From positions 3,782,001 to 3,846,000 of the forward strand of contig CP197396.1 of the NCBI GenBank assembly GCA_052161885.1: 64,000 nt of DNA, read 5' to 3'. Made by a program: the position numbers and the translations under genes. The notes under the pieces were generated by a model, which made no database searches, had not been told where the DNA came from, and saw nothing but the letters and a program-made list of their open reading frames with translations. Positions 8,190 to 17,831 of the stretch are shown here, piece after piece (the first letter of the stretch is position 1; the number at the start of each line of letters is the position of its first letter). The stretch comes from QKTW01 sp052161885. GTDB lineage: Bacteria > Bacteroidota > Bacteroidia > Chitinophagales > Chitinophagaceae.

Positions 8190-11100
8190 TTATCTTACCA
8201 GGGTCACATCGCCCTTAAATTCTACCACATTATCGCCGCGGTTACCGCAGATTGCTTTGATGTAGTAAAAATATACGCCCATATCCTGTGGCTGACCATT
8301 GTATGTGCCATCCCATCCTTCTGTACGGCCGCCATTTACGCCATTTGGTGTTTCGGTATAAGTGGTGGTGTAGAATACGCGCTGGCCAAAACGGTTGTAG
8401 ACAATAAATTCTTTCAGCTTAATGTCTCCTTTAAATGAAACGCGGAACACGTCATTTTTACCGTCGCCGTTAGGTGTAAAGGCATTAGGAACAAATGGGG
8501 TACAGCAGTCGTCATATTGTACCACAGCAATTGCAGAATCGCGGCAGTTGTGTGCATCGTGTACCCATACCCAGTATTTGCCATTTGCCATACCGTGTAT
8601 GCTTGGTGTAGTAGAAACCGGGTTAGTGCTCCAGGTATAGCTATACGGAAGCGTACCACCGGTGATATTTGCTGTTACTCCGCCGTCGGTATCATAACCG
8701 ATACAATCATTCGGGGTAATGGTAGTGGTCAGCAGCAATCTGTCTGGCTGCGATATAAAAACAGAGGTGTCTTTAAAGCACCCTTTGCTGTCTGTGATGT
8801 GCACACTGTATGTACCTGTTTTAAGGCTGTCAAATGTATTGCCGTTTGCAATTGTATTTCCGCCAGCTGTCATGACAAATGTAAACGGAGGATTTCCGCC
8901 GCCCATATCCAGTGTAAAGGCCCCGTCCTTAAAGCTGAAGCAGCTTACGTTCTGTATGCCTATATTGTTGTAAACGATATGCGGGTAGCCTACCAGGTTA
9001 ATGGTTGTATCGTGCGTACAGCTGTTTGAATCTTTTACATGGAAGATATATGTTCCTTCCGCCAATGTCCCAAATAAGCCTGCCGTACCAAAGCTGCCGG
9101 TACCTATTGCATATTGATATGGTGAAATACCTCCTGTGCCGCTTACTGTAACTGAGCCATCTTTATAGCCTTCGCAGGTAGGCGTTACAAGTGTTGCGGT
9201 CATCCTAACCTGTGTTGGCTGTGAGAGTGTAACGCTGCTGTCTTTGGTACAGCCATTATTATCCTTCAGGTGAATAGCGTGGGTGCCTGCAGTAAAGCCG
9301 GTGAGCACATTTGACGACTGGAAGGCGCCACCATCACCCGCATAAGTGAATGGAGATGTACCGCCTGTTGGGGTAACCGTTACCTGGCCGGAGTTATCGC
9401 CAAAGCACTTATTGTTAGACACAGATACAGTAAATGAAAGCGCAGCCGGCTGGGCGACTGCTACCGTAGTATCGTGGTTACAGCCATTGGCATCCCTTAC
9501 ATGTATTACATAACTGCCTGCAGCAAGACCCGTGAATGAGTTGGCCGGGCCGATGGATCCGCTGCCTATGCCATAGGAATAGGATGGTGTACCGCCTGTG
9601 GCAGATGCTACTATACTGCCGTTTGTACCGCCGTTACATAATGGTTGTGTAATCGTTACGGATGGTACGATAACGGTTGGCTGTGTAATAGTCACCGATG
9701 TATCGTGGATACAGCCGTTAGCATCTTTTATATGAACTGTATAGCTGCCCGCCCCCAGTGAGCTGATAGTAGCGTTGCTGCCGTATGTACCGGTGTTTAC
9801 TGCATAAGTGTAAGGGCTTGCACCGCCGGAGGGTGTAATTGTGATAGCCCCATTGGCAGTATCATGACAGGCCGCATTTGTTAATGCTACCGTGCCGCCT
9901 ACAAAAACCGTATCTGCAATCGTTATAGTGGTATCCTTGATACAGCCTTTGCTGTCCTTAACATGGAAGGTATAAGATCCGGCAGCCAGTGGTGTAAAGA
10001 CGTTGGAGCTTCCGTAAGATCCTGTACCATTTGCATACTGGTATGGCGTAGTGCCGCCGGTAGCGGTAAGTGTTACTTTACCATTTGCCAGGGTGCTGCA
10101 GGTAGATTGTTTTACTGCTGCTGTTACGCCTATGGCTGTTGGCTGAACGAGTATGATAGTGGTGTCTTTCGTACAGTTGTTGGCATCTTTAAGATGCAGT
10201 GTATAAGTGCCGGCAGTTAAGCCGCTGAATACGTTTGTACTGCTGAATGCACCGGCGCCAATCGCATAAGTATAAGGTGTGGTACCTCCGGTAGCTGTAA
10301 CGGTGAATTTACCATTGGCAGATCCGTTACATGACGGTGTGTCGGTGGCTACTGCTATTTTAAGTATAGTAGGTTGTGTTATGGTCAGTGAAGTATCCCT
10401 TACACAGTTGCTGGCATCTTTTACATGGAAGGTATAAGTACCTGCTGCAAAACCATTGAATAGGGTTGTACCGCTGTAGGCACCTGTTCCTACGGCATAA
10501 GTGTAAGGGCTGGTGCCTCCCGTTGCCGAAAGCGTTACAGTGCCGTTACTGCCGTTGAAGCAGCTCACATTGGTGACGGTAGCCCCAGGAACGATACGTG
10601 TGGGCTGTGTAAGCGTAATGGTTGTATCGAAATAGCAGAGGCGGGTATCCTGTACGTGGAAGGTGTAAGTGCCTGCCGGAAGTGGTGTAAAATTATTAGT
10701 GCTGCCGAAAGTACCGGTTCCTACAGCATAAGTGTACGGAGGAAATGCGCCGCTGGCATTTATCTGCACAGCACCGGTAGTGTCTCCGTAACAATGAATA
10801 GTGGTAACTGTTGCGGTACCTGCAATTTTAACAGAATCCGGCAGTATTACCGTAGTGTCCTTGGTACAGCCGTTATTATCTTTTATGTGGATCAGGTAGC
10901 TGCCGGAGAAAAGGCCGCTGAATGTACCTGATGCCTGGAAGGAACCTGTACCCAGTGCGTATTGGTATGGAGCAGCTCCGTTAAACGCAGCCATGGTAAT
11001 AGAACCGTTTGAAAAATGATTACATGGCGGATCTGCAAGTGTCACATTCGCATGTATCGGCAAGGCATCTATCAGGTTTACCGTAGTATCCTTGATACAA

Positions 11101-13913
11101 CTGTTCGCATCTTTTACGTGCAGTGTATAGCTGCCCGCTGCAAGACCGGTAAAACTGCCGCTTGCACCGTAAGTACCTGCACCAATTGCATAAGTATAGC
11201 CGGGAGCACCTCCGGTAGCGGTAAGGGTAATGGTACCATTGCTCGCTCCGTTACAAAGCGGACTGGTCATCGTTACCGCCGGAACTATAGCAGGAGGGTT
11301 GGAAAGTGTAAATACAGAATCTTTAATACAGTTGTTGGCATCTTTGGCATGCAGGGTATAAGTACCGGCAGTAAGACTTGTAAAGCTGCCGGATGCGCTG
11401 TAGGCTCCCGCGCCGATTGCATAGGTAAATGTGCCGGTGCCGCCTGTGGCGCTTATTGTAATGGTGCCATTTGCTGCACCAACGCACAGTGGTTTGGTAA
11501 AGCTCAGGCTTATAACAATAGGCGTAGGCTGGGTAAGTGTTACTGTAGTGTCTTTAATACAGCCATTGGCATCTTTTACATGGAAAGTATAGGTGCCTGC
11601 TGTAAGGTTTGTGAAGCTTCCGGAAGATGTATAGCCTCCTGCACCATTGGCATATGTATAAGGAGGTACACCGCCGCCACCGCTGATCGTGGCTGTACCT
11701 GTAGCAGCAGCGTTACACAACACATTTGTAGCTGCGGCAGTAACCGTAACCGGTGTCGGCTGGGTAAGTGTTATGGTTGTATCGAAATAGCAAAGCTCGG
11801 TATCCTGTATATGCAGGGTATAAGTACCTGCGGTGAGATTGGTAAAAGTATTGTTGCCGGAGAACGCGCCGCTGCCCAGCGAATACTGGTAGGGCGGATA
11901 AGCTCCTGTAGCGCCCAGGGTGATAGCGCCATTATTGCCATTATTGCACAGGATATTGGTGACAGCAGCGTTCCCTGCAATTTTTACAGAGTCGGGCAAC
12001 TTTACAATAGTGTCTTTGATACAACCCAGTGCATTCTTGATATGTATGGTATAATTACCGGAGAAAAGCCCGGAGAAGGTGCCGGATGCCTGGTATGAGC
12101 CGGTGCCCAGCGCATACTGATACGGAGATACACTGTTGTATGCTGAGATGGTAATGGCGCCATTTGAAAAATGGTTACATGGCGGTTTCGTTGTCGTAAC
12201 ATTTGCGAGGATCGGCGTAGCATCAAGCAGTGTTATGGTTGTGTCTTTTGTACAGTTGTTGGCATCAATGACGTGCAATGTATAGGTACCTGGCGTGAGG
12301 CTGGTAAAAGTGTTGGTGCTGCTGAATGTGCCCGTGCCTATTGCATAGGTGAATGGTGCAAGCCCTCCGCCGCCGGTAACTGTGATGGAGCCGTTATTGC
12401 CCCCGCTACAGGTGGGGCGTGTAACCGTTGCCGATACTGTGACTGCAGGAGGCGGTGCAATAGTGATGGATGTATCTCGCTGGCAGTTATTCGCATTGGT
12501 GACGCTGAATGTATAAGTGCCGGGGGCAAGACTGTCTGTAATAGTGCCGGTAACCCCGGTGCGGGTTATTACCGGGGTACCGCCGGAGTATACGCGCACA
12601 ACCCATGGATTGGGAGTAACGCCAGGTGTAACGGTAAATACTGCTTTTTTTGTACAGGTAGCCGCAGATACCAGCGCAAAATCTATCGTGGGTTTAGGTA
12701 ATACTGTAATTGTATAAGCGACTGTCTGCTTGCTCGAAAGCGGGCAGCCATCATCTACATAAGTGATGAATATGGTGTAAACGCCGGGAGTGGCATTGGT
12801 AACATTCCAGGAGAGGATTGCTGTGGGTGTGTTGGTACCATTGCCGATAACATTAAACACAGCACCTGCAGGTATCCCTGCCCAGGTAAGGTTTACGTTG
12901 TTGCCATCTATATCTCCCGCATTAATTGTAAAAGAAAAAAGTCCCTGCGAAGCACATACGGTTACATTGGTAGTGTCTATAACATTACCGCCGGAAGACG
13001 TGGTGATATTACCGCCGGGAGGATTATTATTACAGGTGCTCAGTACAATGAAATTCATTTCGCGCATACTGGTGCCTACAAGTACACCGTTGCGGAATTC
13101 GCTTACTTTATATACTACGAGTGATGTCTGCGCGATGTTGGGAGTAAAGCTGAGCTGACCGTTTGTAGTACTGAAAGACTGGCTGCCGGCAGCAACAGCA
13201 AGTGGCTGTGTTGATGTATAACCGGGCAGATATGTTACCGTACCGCCGCCGGCCACAAGGCCGGGGGTAAGTGCAAACGTAAGATTGTCGCCATTCGGAT
13301 CTACTGCGCCGGGATTATAATTAGCCGGTTTGTTGATACAGAAAAATGGTGTGGGCACCGTGGTATAAGTAGGGGAGGAGTTGACACCTACTGTGTTATT
13401 TAGTGTGGCTTCCAGACTTACGGTGCTGCTGCTGGGGTTGGTAATATTGGTAATGGTACCGCTCCTGCCTGCAACAGAACCGGGACCGGTATTACCAGTA
13501 AAGTCAAATCTCCAGTTGGTAGAAGTAGTATTCAGTGTAATAGTACCAGTATATATATATCTTTTTACGCCAGGCACCGGGTTGGTCGGATTTGTGCAGG
13601 TCGTATTATTTACCTGGCTGGGGCATACTGGGGTTACTTCTACCCCGGGACCATTCTGCGCCAGCGTCATGGTAGTAAAGGAGGTGTTGTTGTTATATAC
13701 CTCGATGGAAGGAGTTGCACCTTGCAGAAACGGGAACGATGCTCCGGCACAATCTCCGTATAACACAAGTGTTACGCTATATTGAAGACCCGAGACATTG
13801 GTGTAATAAAGTTCGCCTCCGAAAATATGGGTTGCATCGCTTCTGAAAGCTGCAAAAATCGCTATTAGCAGTACCAGGAGAAACCTGTTTGCTTTACGGG
13901 AAAGATTCTTCAT
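8190..13913 (-). CDS. Giant SprB-repeat protein with T9SS type B sorting domain
   Basis: 1907-residue secreted protein. It opens with a signal peptide (MKNLSRKANRFLLVLLIAIF, cleavage near SDA) and an ATHIFGGELYYT start shared by many Bacteroidota surface proteins. The N-terminal region (about 25-490) contains Ig-like strands. Then come 17 SprB-like units of about 77 residues, each with an early Cys, a 'PY.YA.G.G' core, 'AGTYT.HVKDANGC.KDT' and a TQPT linker. The end carries the gliding-motility-type C-terminal domain (FVPNAFTPNGDGKNDVF, then a WDGTYNGQPQDMGVYFYYI motif), which directs export by the type IX system and retention on the cell surface. The likely role is adhesion or gliding. The gene is monocistronic. 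Confidence 0.93.
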   Translation of the reverse strand: MKNLSRKANRFLLVLLIAIFAAFRSDATHIFGGELYYTNVSGLQYSVTLVLYGDCAGASFPFLQGATPSIEVYNNNTSFTTMTLAQNGPGVEVTPVCPSQVNNTTCTNPTNPVPGVKRYIYTGTITLNTTSTNWRFDFTGNTGPGSVAGRSGTITNITNPSSSTVSLEATLNNTVGVNSSPTYTTVPTPFFCINKPANYNPGAVDPNGDNLTFALTPGLVAGGGTVTYLPGYTSTQPLAVAAGSQSFSTTNGQLSFTPNIAQTSLVVYKVSEFRNGVLVGTSMREMNFIVLSTCNNNPPGGNITTSSGGNVIDTTNVTVCASQGLFSFTINAGDIDGNNVNLTWAGIPAGAVFNVIGNGTNTPTAILSWNVTNATPGVYTIFITYVDDGCPLSSKQTVAYTITVLPKPTIDFALVSAATCTKKAVFTVTPGVTPNPWVVRVYSGGTPVITRTGVTGTITDSLAPGTYTFSVTNANNCQRDTSITIAPPPAVTVSATVTRPTCSGGNNGSITVTGGGGLAPFTYAIGTGTFSSTNTFTSLTPGTYTLHVIDANNCTKDTTITLLDATPILANVTTTKPPCNHFSNGAITISAYNSVSPYQYALGTGSYQASGTFSGLFSGNYTIHIKNALGCIKDTIVKLPDSVKIAGNAAVTNILCNNGNNGAITLGATGAYPPYQYSLGSGAFSGNNTFTNLTAGTYTLHIQDTELCYFDTTITLTQPTPVTVTAAATNVLCNAAATGTATISGGGGVPPYTYANGAGGYTSSGSFTNLTAGTYTFHVKDANGCIKDTTVTLTQPTPIVISLSFTKPLCVGAANGTITISATGGTGTFTYAIGAGAYSASGSFTSLTAGTYTLHAKDANNCIKDSVFTLSNPPAIVPAVTMTSPLCNGASNGTITLTATGGAPGYTYAIGAGTYGASGSFTGLAAGSYTLHVKDANSCIKDTTVNLIDALPIHANVTLADPPCNHFSNGSITMAAFNGAAPYQYALGTGSFQASGTFSGLFSGSYLIHIKDNNGCTKDTTVILPDSVKIAGTATVTTIHCYGDTTGAVQINASGAFPPYTYAVGTGTFGSTNNFTPLPAGTYTFHVQDTRLCYFDTTITLTQPTRIVPGATVTNVSCFNGSNGTVTLSATGGTSPYTYAVGTGAYSGTTLFNGFAAGTYTFHVKDASNCVRDTSLTITQPTILKIAVATDTPSCNGSANGKFTVTATGGTTPYTYAIGAGAFSSTNVFSGLTAGTYTLHLKDANNCTKDTTIILVQPTAIGVTAAVKQSTCSTLANGKVTLTATGGTTPYQYANGTGSYGSSNVFTPLAAGSYTFHVKDSKGCIKDTTITIADTVFVGGTVALTNAACHDTANGAITITPSGGASPYTYAVNTGTYGSNATISSLGAGSYTVHIKDANGCIHDTSVTITQPTVIVPSVTITQPLCNGGTNGSIVASATGGTPSYSYGIGSGSIGPANSFTGLAAGSYVIHVRDANGCNHDTTVAVAQPAALSFTVSVSNNKCFGDNSGQVTVTPTGGTSPFTYAGDGGAFQSSNVLTGFTAGTHAIHLKDNNGCTKDSSVTLSQPTQVRMTATLVTPTCEGYKDGSVTVSGTGGISPYQYAIGTGSFGTAGLFGTLAEGTYIFHVKDSNSCTHDTTINLVGYPHIVYNNIGIQNVSCFSFKDGAFTLDMGGGNPPFTFVMTAGGNTIANGNTFDSLKTGTYSVHITDSKGCFKDTSVFISQPDRLLLTTTITPNDCIGYDTDGGVTANITGGTLPYSYTWSTNPVSTTPSIHGMANGKYWVWVHDAHNCRDSAIAVVQYDDCCTPFVPNAFTPNGDGKNDVFRVSFKGDIKLKEFIVYNRFGQRVFYTTTYTETPNGVNGGRTEGWDGTYNGQPQDMGVYFYYIKAICGNRGDNVVEFKGDVTLVR
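8515..12425 (-). repeat. 17 tandem SprB-like coding repeats (about 231 bp each) with five-unit higher-order period
   Basis: Units were counted by their first Cys (TPTC, PPCN, ILCN and so on) and their 'D..C.KDT' ends. Units 2 and 3 resemble units 7 and 8 more than their neighbours: both pairs share the PPCNHFSNG opening, the LPDSVKIAG linker and the LCYFDTTITLTQPT end. The corresponding DNA words TACATGGCGG occur at 11021-11030 and 12176-12185, 1155 bp apart, which is five units of 231 bp. This implies block duplication of five units. Confidence 0.8.
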
Positions 13914-13938
13914 AAAAATATCAGCAGGGTAATTTTAA

Positions 13939-13946
13939 CAAAACTA
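13939..13946 (-). promoter_or_regulatory. Predicted -7 element of the SprB-repeat gene
   Basis: On the minus strand the sequence TAGTTTTG fits the Bacteroidota TAnnTTTG element and lies 26 bp before the ATG, so transcription would begin about 20 nt upstream of the start. No convincing -33 TTG was found. The surrounding 220 bp up to the flippase gene are AT-rich and otherwise empty. Confidence 0.4.
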
Positions 13947-14136
13947 TTTGTTTTATAATTTAATTACTGGTTTTTATAGATGAATGGGTAGAATATATAG
14001 ACGACCTTCCACCAATTTATGTTGGCTAAAATACATTTTATTTTAGGTGAATGTATTAACGGCTGGATTTTGGGGCTCTTTTATCGTCAGATTTTTGTAA
14101 AAAATCAACATAAAAAATTTCCGGATGCGAGATGGT

Positions 14137-15624
14137 TTAGAAAAGCCGCTTACTTTTTTTAATATTCTGAAGATAAAAATTAACATCCGGAGATACGTTC
14201 CACCAGATAAGAAATATGATGAAAACAGCCATGATAACTGCAGAGCGGACGAAAATGTCCAGGAAAGGATTGGCAAAATGAGGCAGGAAATAACCGGGCG
14301 CCAGTGCCAGAACGGTTACGGCCAGCAAGCGATAAACATTTGAATTAAAAGGAATTAACCGCAATTTTGACCAGACAAAATATAGTTTACCGAGATTAAA
14401 AATAAGATAAGCAATACTTGTAGCCCATGCCGCTCCATATACGCCGTATCTGGGAATGAATATATAATTAAGTATAATCATGGAAGCCACAAGAAATAAA
14501 GACAAGTAAAAACTGATCTTATAGTAGCTGCTGATACTCAGCATCTCATTATTAAGCCCGGTTGCCATATCTGCCAGCTTTCCCACCATCATAATCAGTA
14601 CCAGTGTGGCTACAGATTCATATCCATGCTGCAGCATAGCCACAAAATTGTGCAGATTGCAGCCTATCAGGAGGCACATACACAGGGAGGCTGTAAATAT
14701 GTTCATGCCCGACCTCATAAATACATCCTTCACTTTGTCCATATCGCCTGCCTTATATGCCTGGGTCATTACCGGGAATGTAGCGCTTGTCATCGCTTTA
14801 TAAGGAATCTGCAGTACAGATATGATAAATATGGCAATAGTATACCCGGCAACGCTGCTCACACCTTTTTTAGATAATGCGCCCAGCATGATAACATCTA
14901 TAGATCCCATAAGCAACAGCGAAACGCTGAGCAGAATGTGGTACCAGGTAAAATGGATCATCTCCTTTTTTTCATCCTGGCCAAACGCTTTCAGATCCAG
15001 GGAAAGGCCGAAGCCTTCGCTCCGCATCGACAGCAGGAACATCAGCAGCACGGGGATAAGATAAACGAGTACGTTGCCGCCGATAAAGGAGTGAAAGTTT
15101 ATCAGGCCCAGTCCGTAAAGGACGATAAGTATTATGTTGAAGCAGCGGAGCAGCACCTCCCGTAAGAATATGGGGAGCGCCACTTTCATTTGTGAATTAA
15201 GATACTGTTCTAAAAGTACCTGGTAAATAATGAGCCCCGTGTATACAGGAATCCAGCCATAATATTTTTGAAAATAAGGTATGTCCTGTGGCTGGTACAA
15301 GTGTATGACAGTGTTGTGCAGTGCCAGGAAAAGTACAGAGGCAAGCAGTAACAATGCCAGAGGAATGATCAGCGATATGGCAATAAGTGCTTTTCGCCGC
15401 GGGTCTGTAAAATCATACTTGTGAATGTATACTGCCAGTGTACTGTTCATTCCGAAAATGAGCAGCTGGCCCGAGATCATAGCAATATTGGTAAGTGTAC
15501 GGCTGAAACCGAATAATTGCTCGGGAAGTAGTTTTTGTGACAGATAAATAACAAAAGCGCCTAATATGGCCCCGGATAAAATAACGATAGAAGATTTGAC
15601 AGACTGACGGAAAACAATGCCCAT
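14137..15624 (-). CDS. Polysaccharide (oligosaccharide) flippase, Wzx/MATE-like
   Basis: 495-residue integral membrane protein with about 12-14 hydrophobic helices and short polar loops, and no nucleotide-binding motif. The arrangement (RQSVKSSIVILSGAILGAFVIY at the start, the conserved SGQLLIFGMNSTLAVYI region, then repeated helix pairs) is that of Wzx-type lipid-linked oligosaccharide flippases. These move undecaprenyl-linked glycan repeats to the periplasmic side. I chose the ATG at 15624 over an upstream TTG. It is divergent from gmd, which starts 145 bp away, and belongs to the surface glycan locus that extends to about 21.2 kb. Confidence 0.88.
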   Translation of the reverse strand: MGIVFRQSVKSSIVILSGAILGAFVIYLSQKLLPEQLFGFSRTLTNIAMISGQLLIFGMNSTLAVYIHKYDFTDPRRKALIAISLIIPLALLLLASVLFLALHNTVIHLYQPQDIPYFQKYYGWIPVYTGLIIYQVLLEQYLNSQMKVALPIFLREVLLRCFNIILIVLYGLGLINFHSFIGGNVLVYLIPVLLMFLLSMRSEGFGLSLDLKAFGQDEKKEMIHFTWYHILLSVSLLLMGSIDVIMLGALSKKGVSSVAGYTIAIFIISVLQIPYKAMTSATFPVMTQAYKAGDMDKVKDVFMRSGMNIFTASLCMCLLIGCNLHNFVAMLQHGYESVATLVLIMMVGKLADMATGLNNEMLSISSYYKISFYLSLFLVASMIILNYIFIPRYGVYGAAWATSIAYLIFNLGKLYFVWSKLRLIPFNSNVYRLLAVTVLALAPGYFLPHFANPFLDIFVRSAVIMAVFIIFLIWWNVSPDVNFYLQNIKKSKRLF

Positions 15625-15743
15625 AAAAAACAAAGTTAATAGATAACCCTGCTGCAGACATATTACTCGCTGTTTATTTTAACACTACAGTAAATTAGGT
15701 AATTGTAACAGGCGTGATGCAGGATATACTCCTTAAAAGAAAT

Positions 15744-15751
15744 TACATTTG
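15744..15751 (+). promoter_or_regulatory. Predicted -7 element for gmd-fcl
   Basis: TACATTTG matches TAnnTTTG and lies 17 bp before the gmd ATG. The mRNA would have a leader of roughly 10 nt. No well-spaced TTG was found at -33. Confidence 0.45.
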
Positions 15752-15768
15752 CACAAATAATTTTCCGG

Positions 15769-16884
15769 ATGAAAAAAGCCCTGATCACAGGTATTACGGG
15801 ACAGGACGGTGCCTACCTGGCAGATTTCCTGTTAAAGAAAGGATATGAAGTGCACGGAATCAAGCGCCGCACATCGCTTATCAATACCGGCCGTATAGAT
15901 CATTTGTACCAGGACCCGCATGACAAGGAGCTGAGATTTACGCTGCATTACGGGGATCTTACAGATTCAACCAATATCATACGCATAATACAGCAGGTGC
16001 AGCCTGATGAGATATATAACCTGGGGGCTATGAGCCACGTGCAGGTAAGCTTTGAAGAGCCGGAATATGTGGCCAATACAGATGCAACAGGTACGTTGCG
16101 CCTGCTGGAGGCCATCCGCATACTGGGGCTTGAGAAAAAGACTCGTATTTACCAGGCATCAACCTCAGAACTGTATGGCAAAGTGCAGGAGATACCGCAG
16201 AAGGAAACCACACCCTTTTACCCGAGGTCTCCTTACGGCGTTGCTAAACTGTATGCCTACTGGATTACTGTAAATTACAGGGAAGCATACGGCATGTATG
16301 CCTGCAATGGTATTCTTTTTAACCACGAAAGTCCGCTCCGGGGCGAAACCTTTGTAACCCGCAAGATTACAAGGGGAGTTGCTGAAATAACGTTGGGCCT
16401 TAAAAAGAAACTGTGGCTCGGCAACCTCAATGCACAACGCGACTGGGGCCATGCAAAAGATTATGTAGAGGCTATGTGGCTGATGCTGCAGCAGGATGTA
16501 CCGGAAGATTTTGTTATTGCTACAGGGGTAACCACATCTGTCCGTGATTTTGTGAAGCTGGCATTCCGTCACGGAGGCGTTGAAATAGGTTTCAGGGGCG
16601 AAAACGAGAACGAAGTAGGATATGTTATAAGCCGGACGCCGGAAGTACATGCAGATCTGAAAGAAGGCGACATTGTAGTGGAAGTGGATAAGCGTTACTT
16701 CAGACCTACAGAGGTAGACCTGCTGATCGGTGATGCGACCAAGGCAAAAGAAAAACTCGGCTGGACAGCCAAATGTACGCTTGATGAACTGGCAAGAGAA
16801 ATGGTACATGCCGACATTGAGCAATTCACTAAAAACGTTTTACTGCAGGGACACGGTTATAAAACACTCAGCCAGTTTGAATAA
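15769..16884 (+). CDS. gmd: GDP-mannose 4,6-dehydratase
   Basis: 371-residue extended short-chain dehydrogenase that converts GDP-D-mannose to GDP-4-dehydro-6-deoxy-D-mannose with NADP as tightly bound cofactor. The Rossmann motif GITGQDGAYLADFLL is at residues 8-22. The catalytic set is seen in ASTSELYGKVQE and in YPRSPYGVAKLYAYW (Tyr and Lys of YxxxK). Also typical are GAMSHVQVSFEEPEY and the substrate segment FNHESPLRGETFVTRK. The stop codon overlaps the start of the next gene (TAATG), so the two enzymes are translationally coupled for GDP-L-fucose synthesis. Confidence 0.97.
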   Translation: MKKALITGITGQDGAYLADFLLKKGYEVHGIKRRTSLINTGRIDHLYQDPHDKELRFTLHYGDLTDSTNIIRIIQQVQPDEIYNLGAMSHVQVSFEEPEYVANTDATGTLRLLEAIRILGLEKKTRIYQASTSELYGKVQEIPQKETTPFYPRSPYGVAKLYAYWITVNYREAYGMYACNGILFNHESPLRGETFVTRKITRGVAEITLGLKKKLWLGNLNAQRDWGHAKDYVEAMWLMLQQDVPEDFVIATGVTTSVRDFVKLAFRHGGVEIGFRGENENEVGYVISRTPEVHADLKEGDIVVEVDKRYFRPTEVDLLIGDATKAKEKLGWTAKCTLDELAREMVHADIEQFTKNVLLQGHGYKTLSQFE

Positions 16885-17831
16885 TGAAAAAACAGGACAA
16901 AATATATGTAGCGGGGCACAGGGGGATGGTAGGTTCTGCAATAGTGAGGAAGCTTACCAATGATGGCTTTGAGCATATCCTTACACGTAGCTCTGCAGAG
17001 CTGGACCTCCGGAATCAAAAAGCTGTAAATGAGTTTTTTGAAGCAGAAAAGCCGGATTATGTTTTCCTGGCTGCTGCTAAGGTGGGCGGTATACTGGCCA
17101 ATAATACATACCGTGCAGATTTCCTGTATGACAACCTGATGCTGGAAGCCAATATTATAGAAGCCAGCTATAAGAATAATGTAAAAAAGCTGCTTTTCCT
17201 GGGGAGCTCCTGTATCTATCCGAAGCTTGCGCCGCAGCCGCTGAAGGAAGAGCATCTGCTTACCGGTTTGCTGGAGCCTACAAATGAACCGTATGCTATA
17301 GCAAAGATTGCCGGCATAAAAATGTGTGAAGCGTACAGGGATCAGCACGGATGTAATTTTATTGCAGCGATGCCCACTAATCTGTATGGTCAGGGAGATA
17401 ATTATCATCTCCAGAACTCACATGTTATCCCGGCAATGATCCGCAAATTTCACGAGGCAAAAGAATCCGTTGCTCCGTTTGTTACGCTCTGGGGTACGGG
17501 CACGCCGCTTCGTGAGTTTATGTATGTTGATGATCTGGCAGACGCGTGTATATTCCTGATGCAGTCGTATGATGAAAAGCTGTTTATAAACATTGGCACC
17601 GGGCAGGAAAAGACAATAAATGACCTGGCGCTGCTCATTAAACAAGTAGTAGGCTATGAAGGCGAAATTCAGTACGATACCACAAAGCCTGATGGTACAC
17701 CGAGAAAACTGATGGACAGCAGCAGGCTGCACAATCTTGGCTGGCAGCACCATATAGCCCTTGAAGAAGGCCTGGCAAAAGCATACCAGTTCTTTTTAAA
17801 GGAAATGGAAAATAAAGCAGCTACCAGTTAG
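16884..17831 (+). CDS. fcl: GDP-L-fucose synthase
   Basis: 315-residue NADPH-dependent epimerase/reductase that completes GDP-L-fucose synthesis from the product of Gmd. The cofactor motif is AGHRGMVGSAIVRKL near the N-terminus. Catalytic residues are in FLGSSCIYPKLAPQP (Ser and Cys) and EPYAIAKIAGIKMCE (Tyr and Lys). YGQGDNYHLQNSHVIPA is also diagnostic. The start overlaps the gmd stop by one base, and the 3' end overlaps the convergent GT2 gene by 11 bp. Fucose is therefore a likely component of the surface glycan made at this locus. Confidence 0.97.
   Translation: MKKQDKIYVAGHRGMVGSAIVRKLTNDGFEHILTRSSAELDLRNQKAVNEFFEAEKPDYVFLAAAKVGGILANNTYRADFLYDNLMLEANIIEASYKNNVKKLLFLGSSCIYPKLAPQPLKEEHLLTGLLEPTNEPYAIAKIAGIKMCEAYRDQHGCNFIAAMPTNLYGQGDNYHLQNSHVIPAMIRKFHEAKESVAPFVTLWGTGTPLREFMYVDDLADACIFLMQSYDEKLFINIGTGQEKTINDLALLIKQVVGYEGEIQYDTTKPDGTPRKLMDSSRLHNLGWQHHIALEEGLAKAYQFFLKEMENKAATS

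Noticed and set aside
8515..12425. Regular 231-bp repeats considered as a CRISPR-like or non-coding satellite array
   Set aside because: The period, the unbroken frame and the SprB-type protein motifs show a coding tandem repeat. There are no short identical repeats with unique spacers.
10656..12701. Several Cys-rich plus-strand open frames antisense to the adhesin repeats
   Set aside because: They repeat with the 231-bp period and are complementary-frame shadows of the SprB units.
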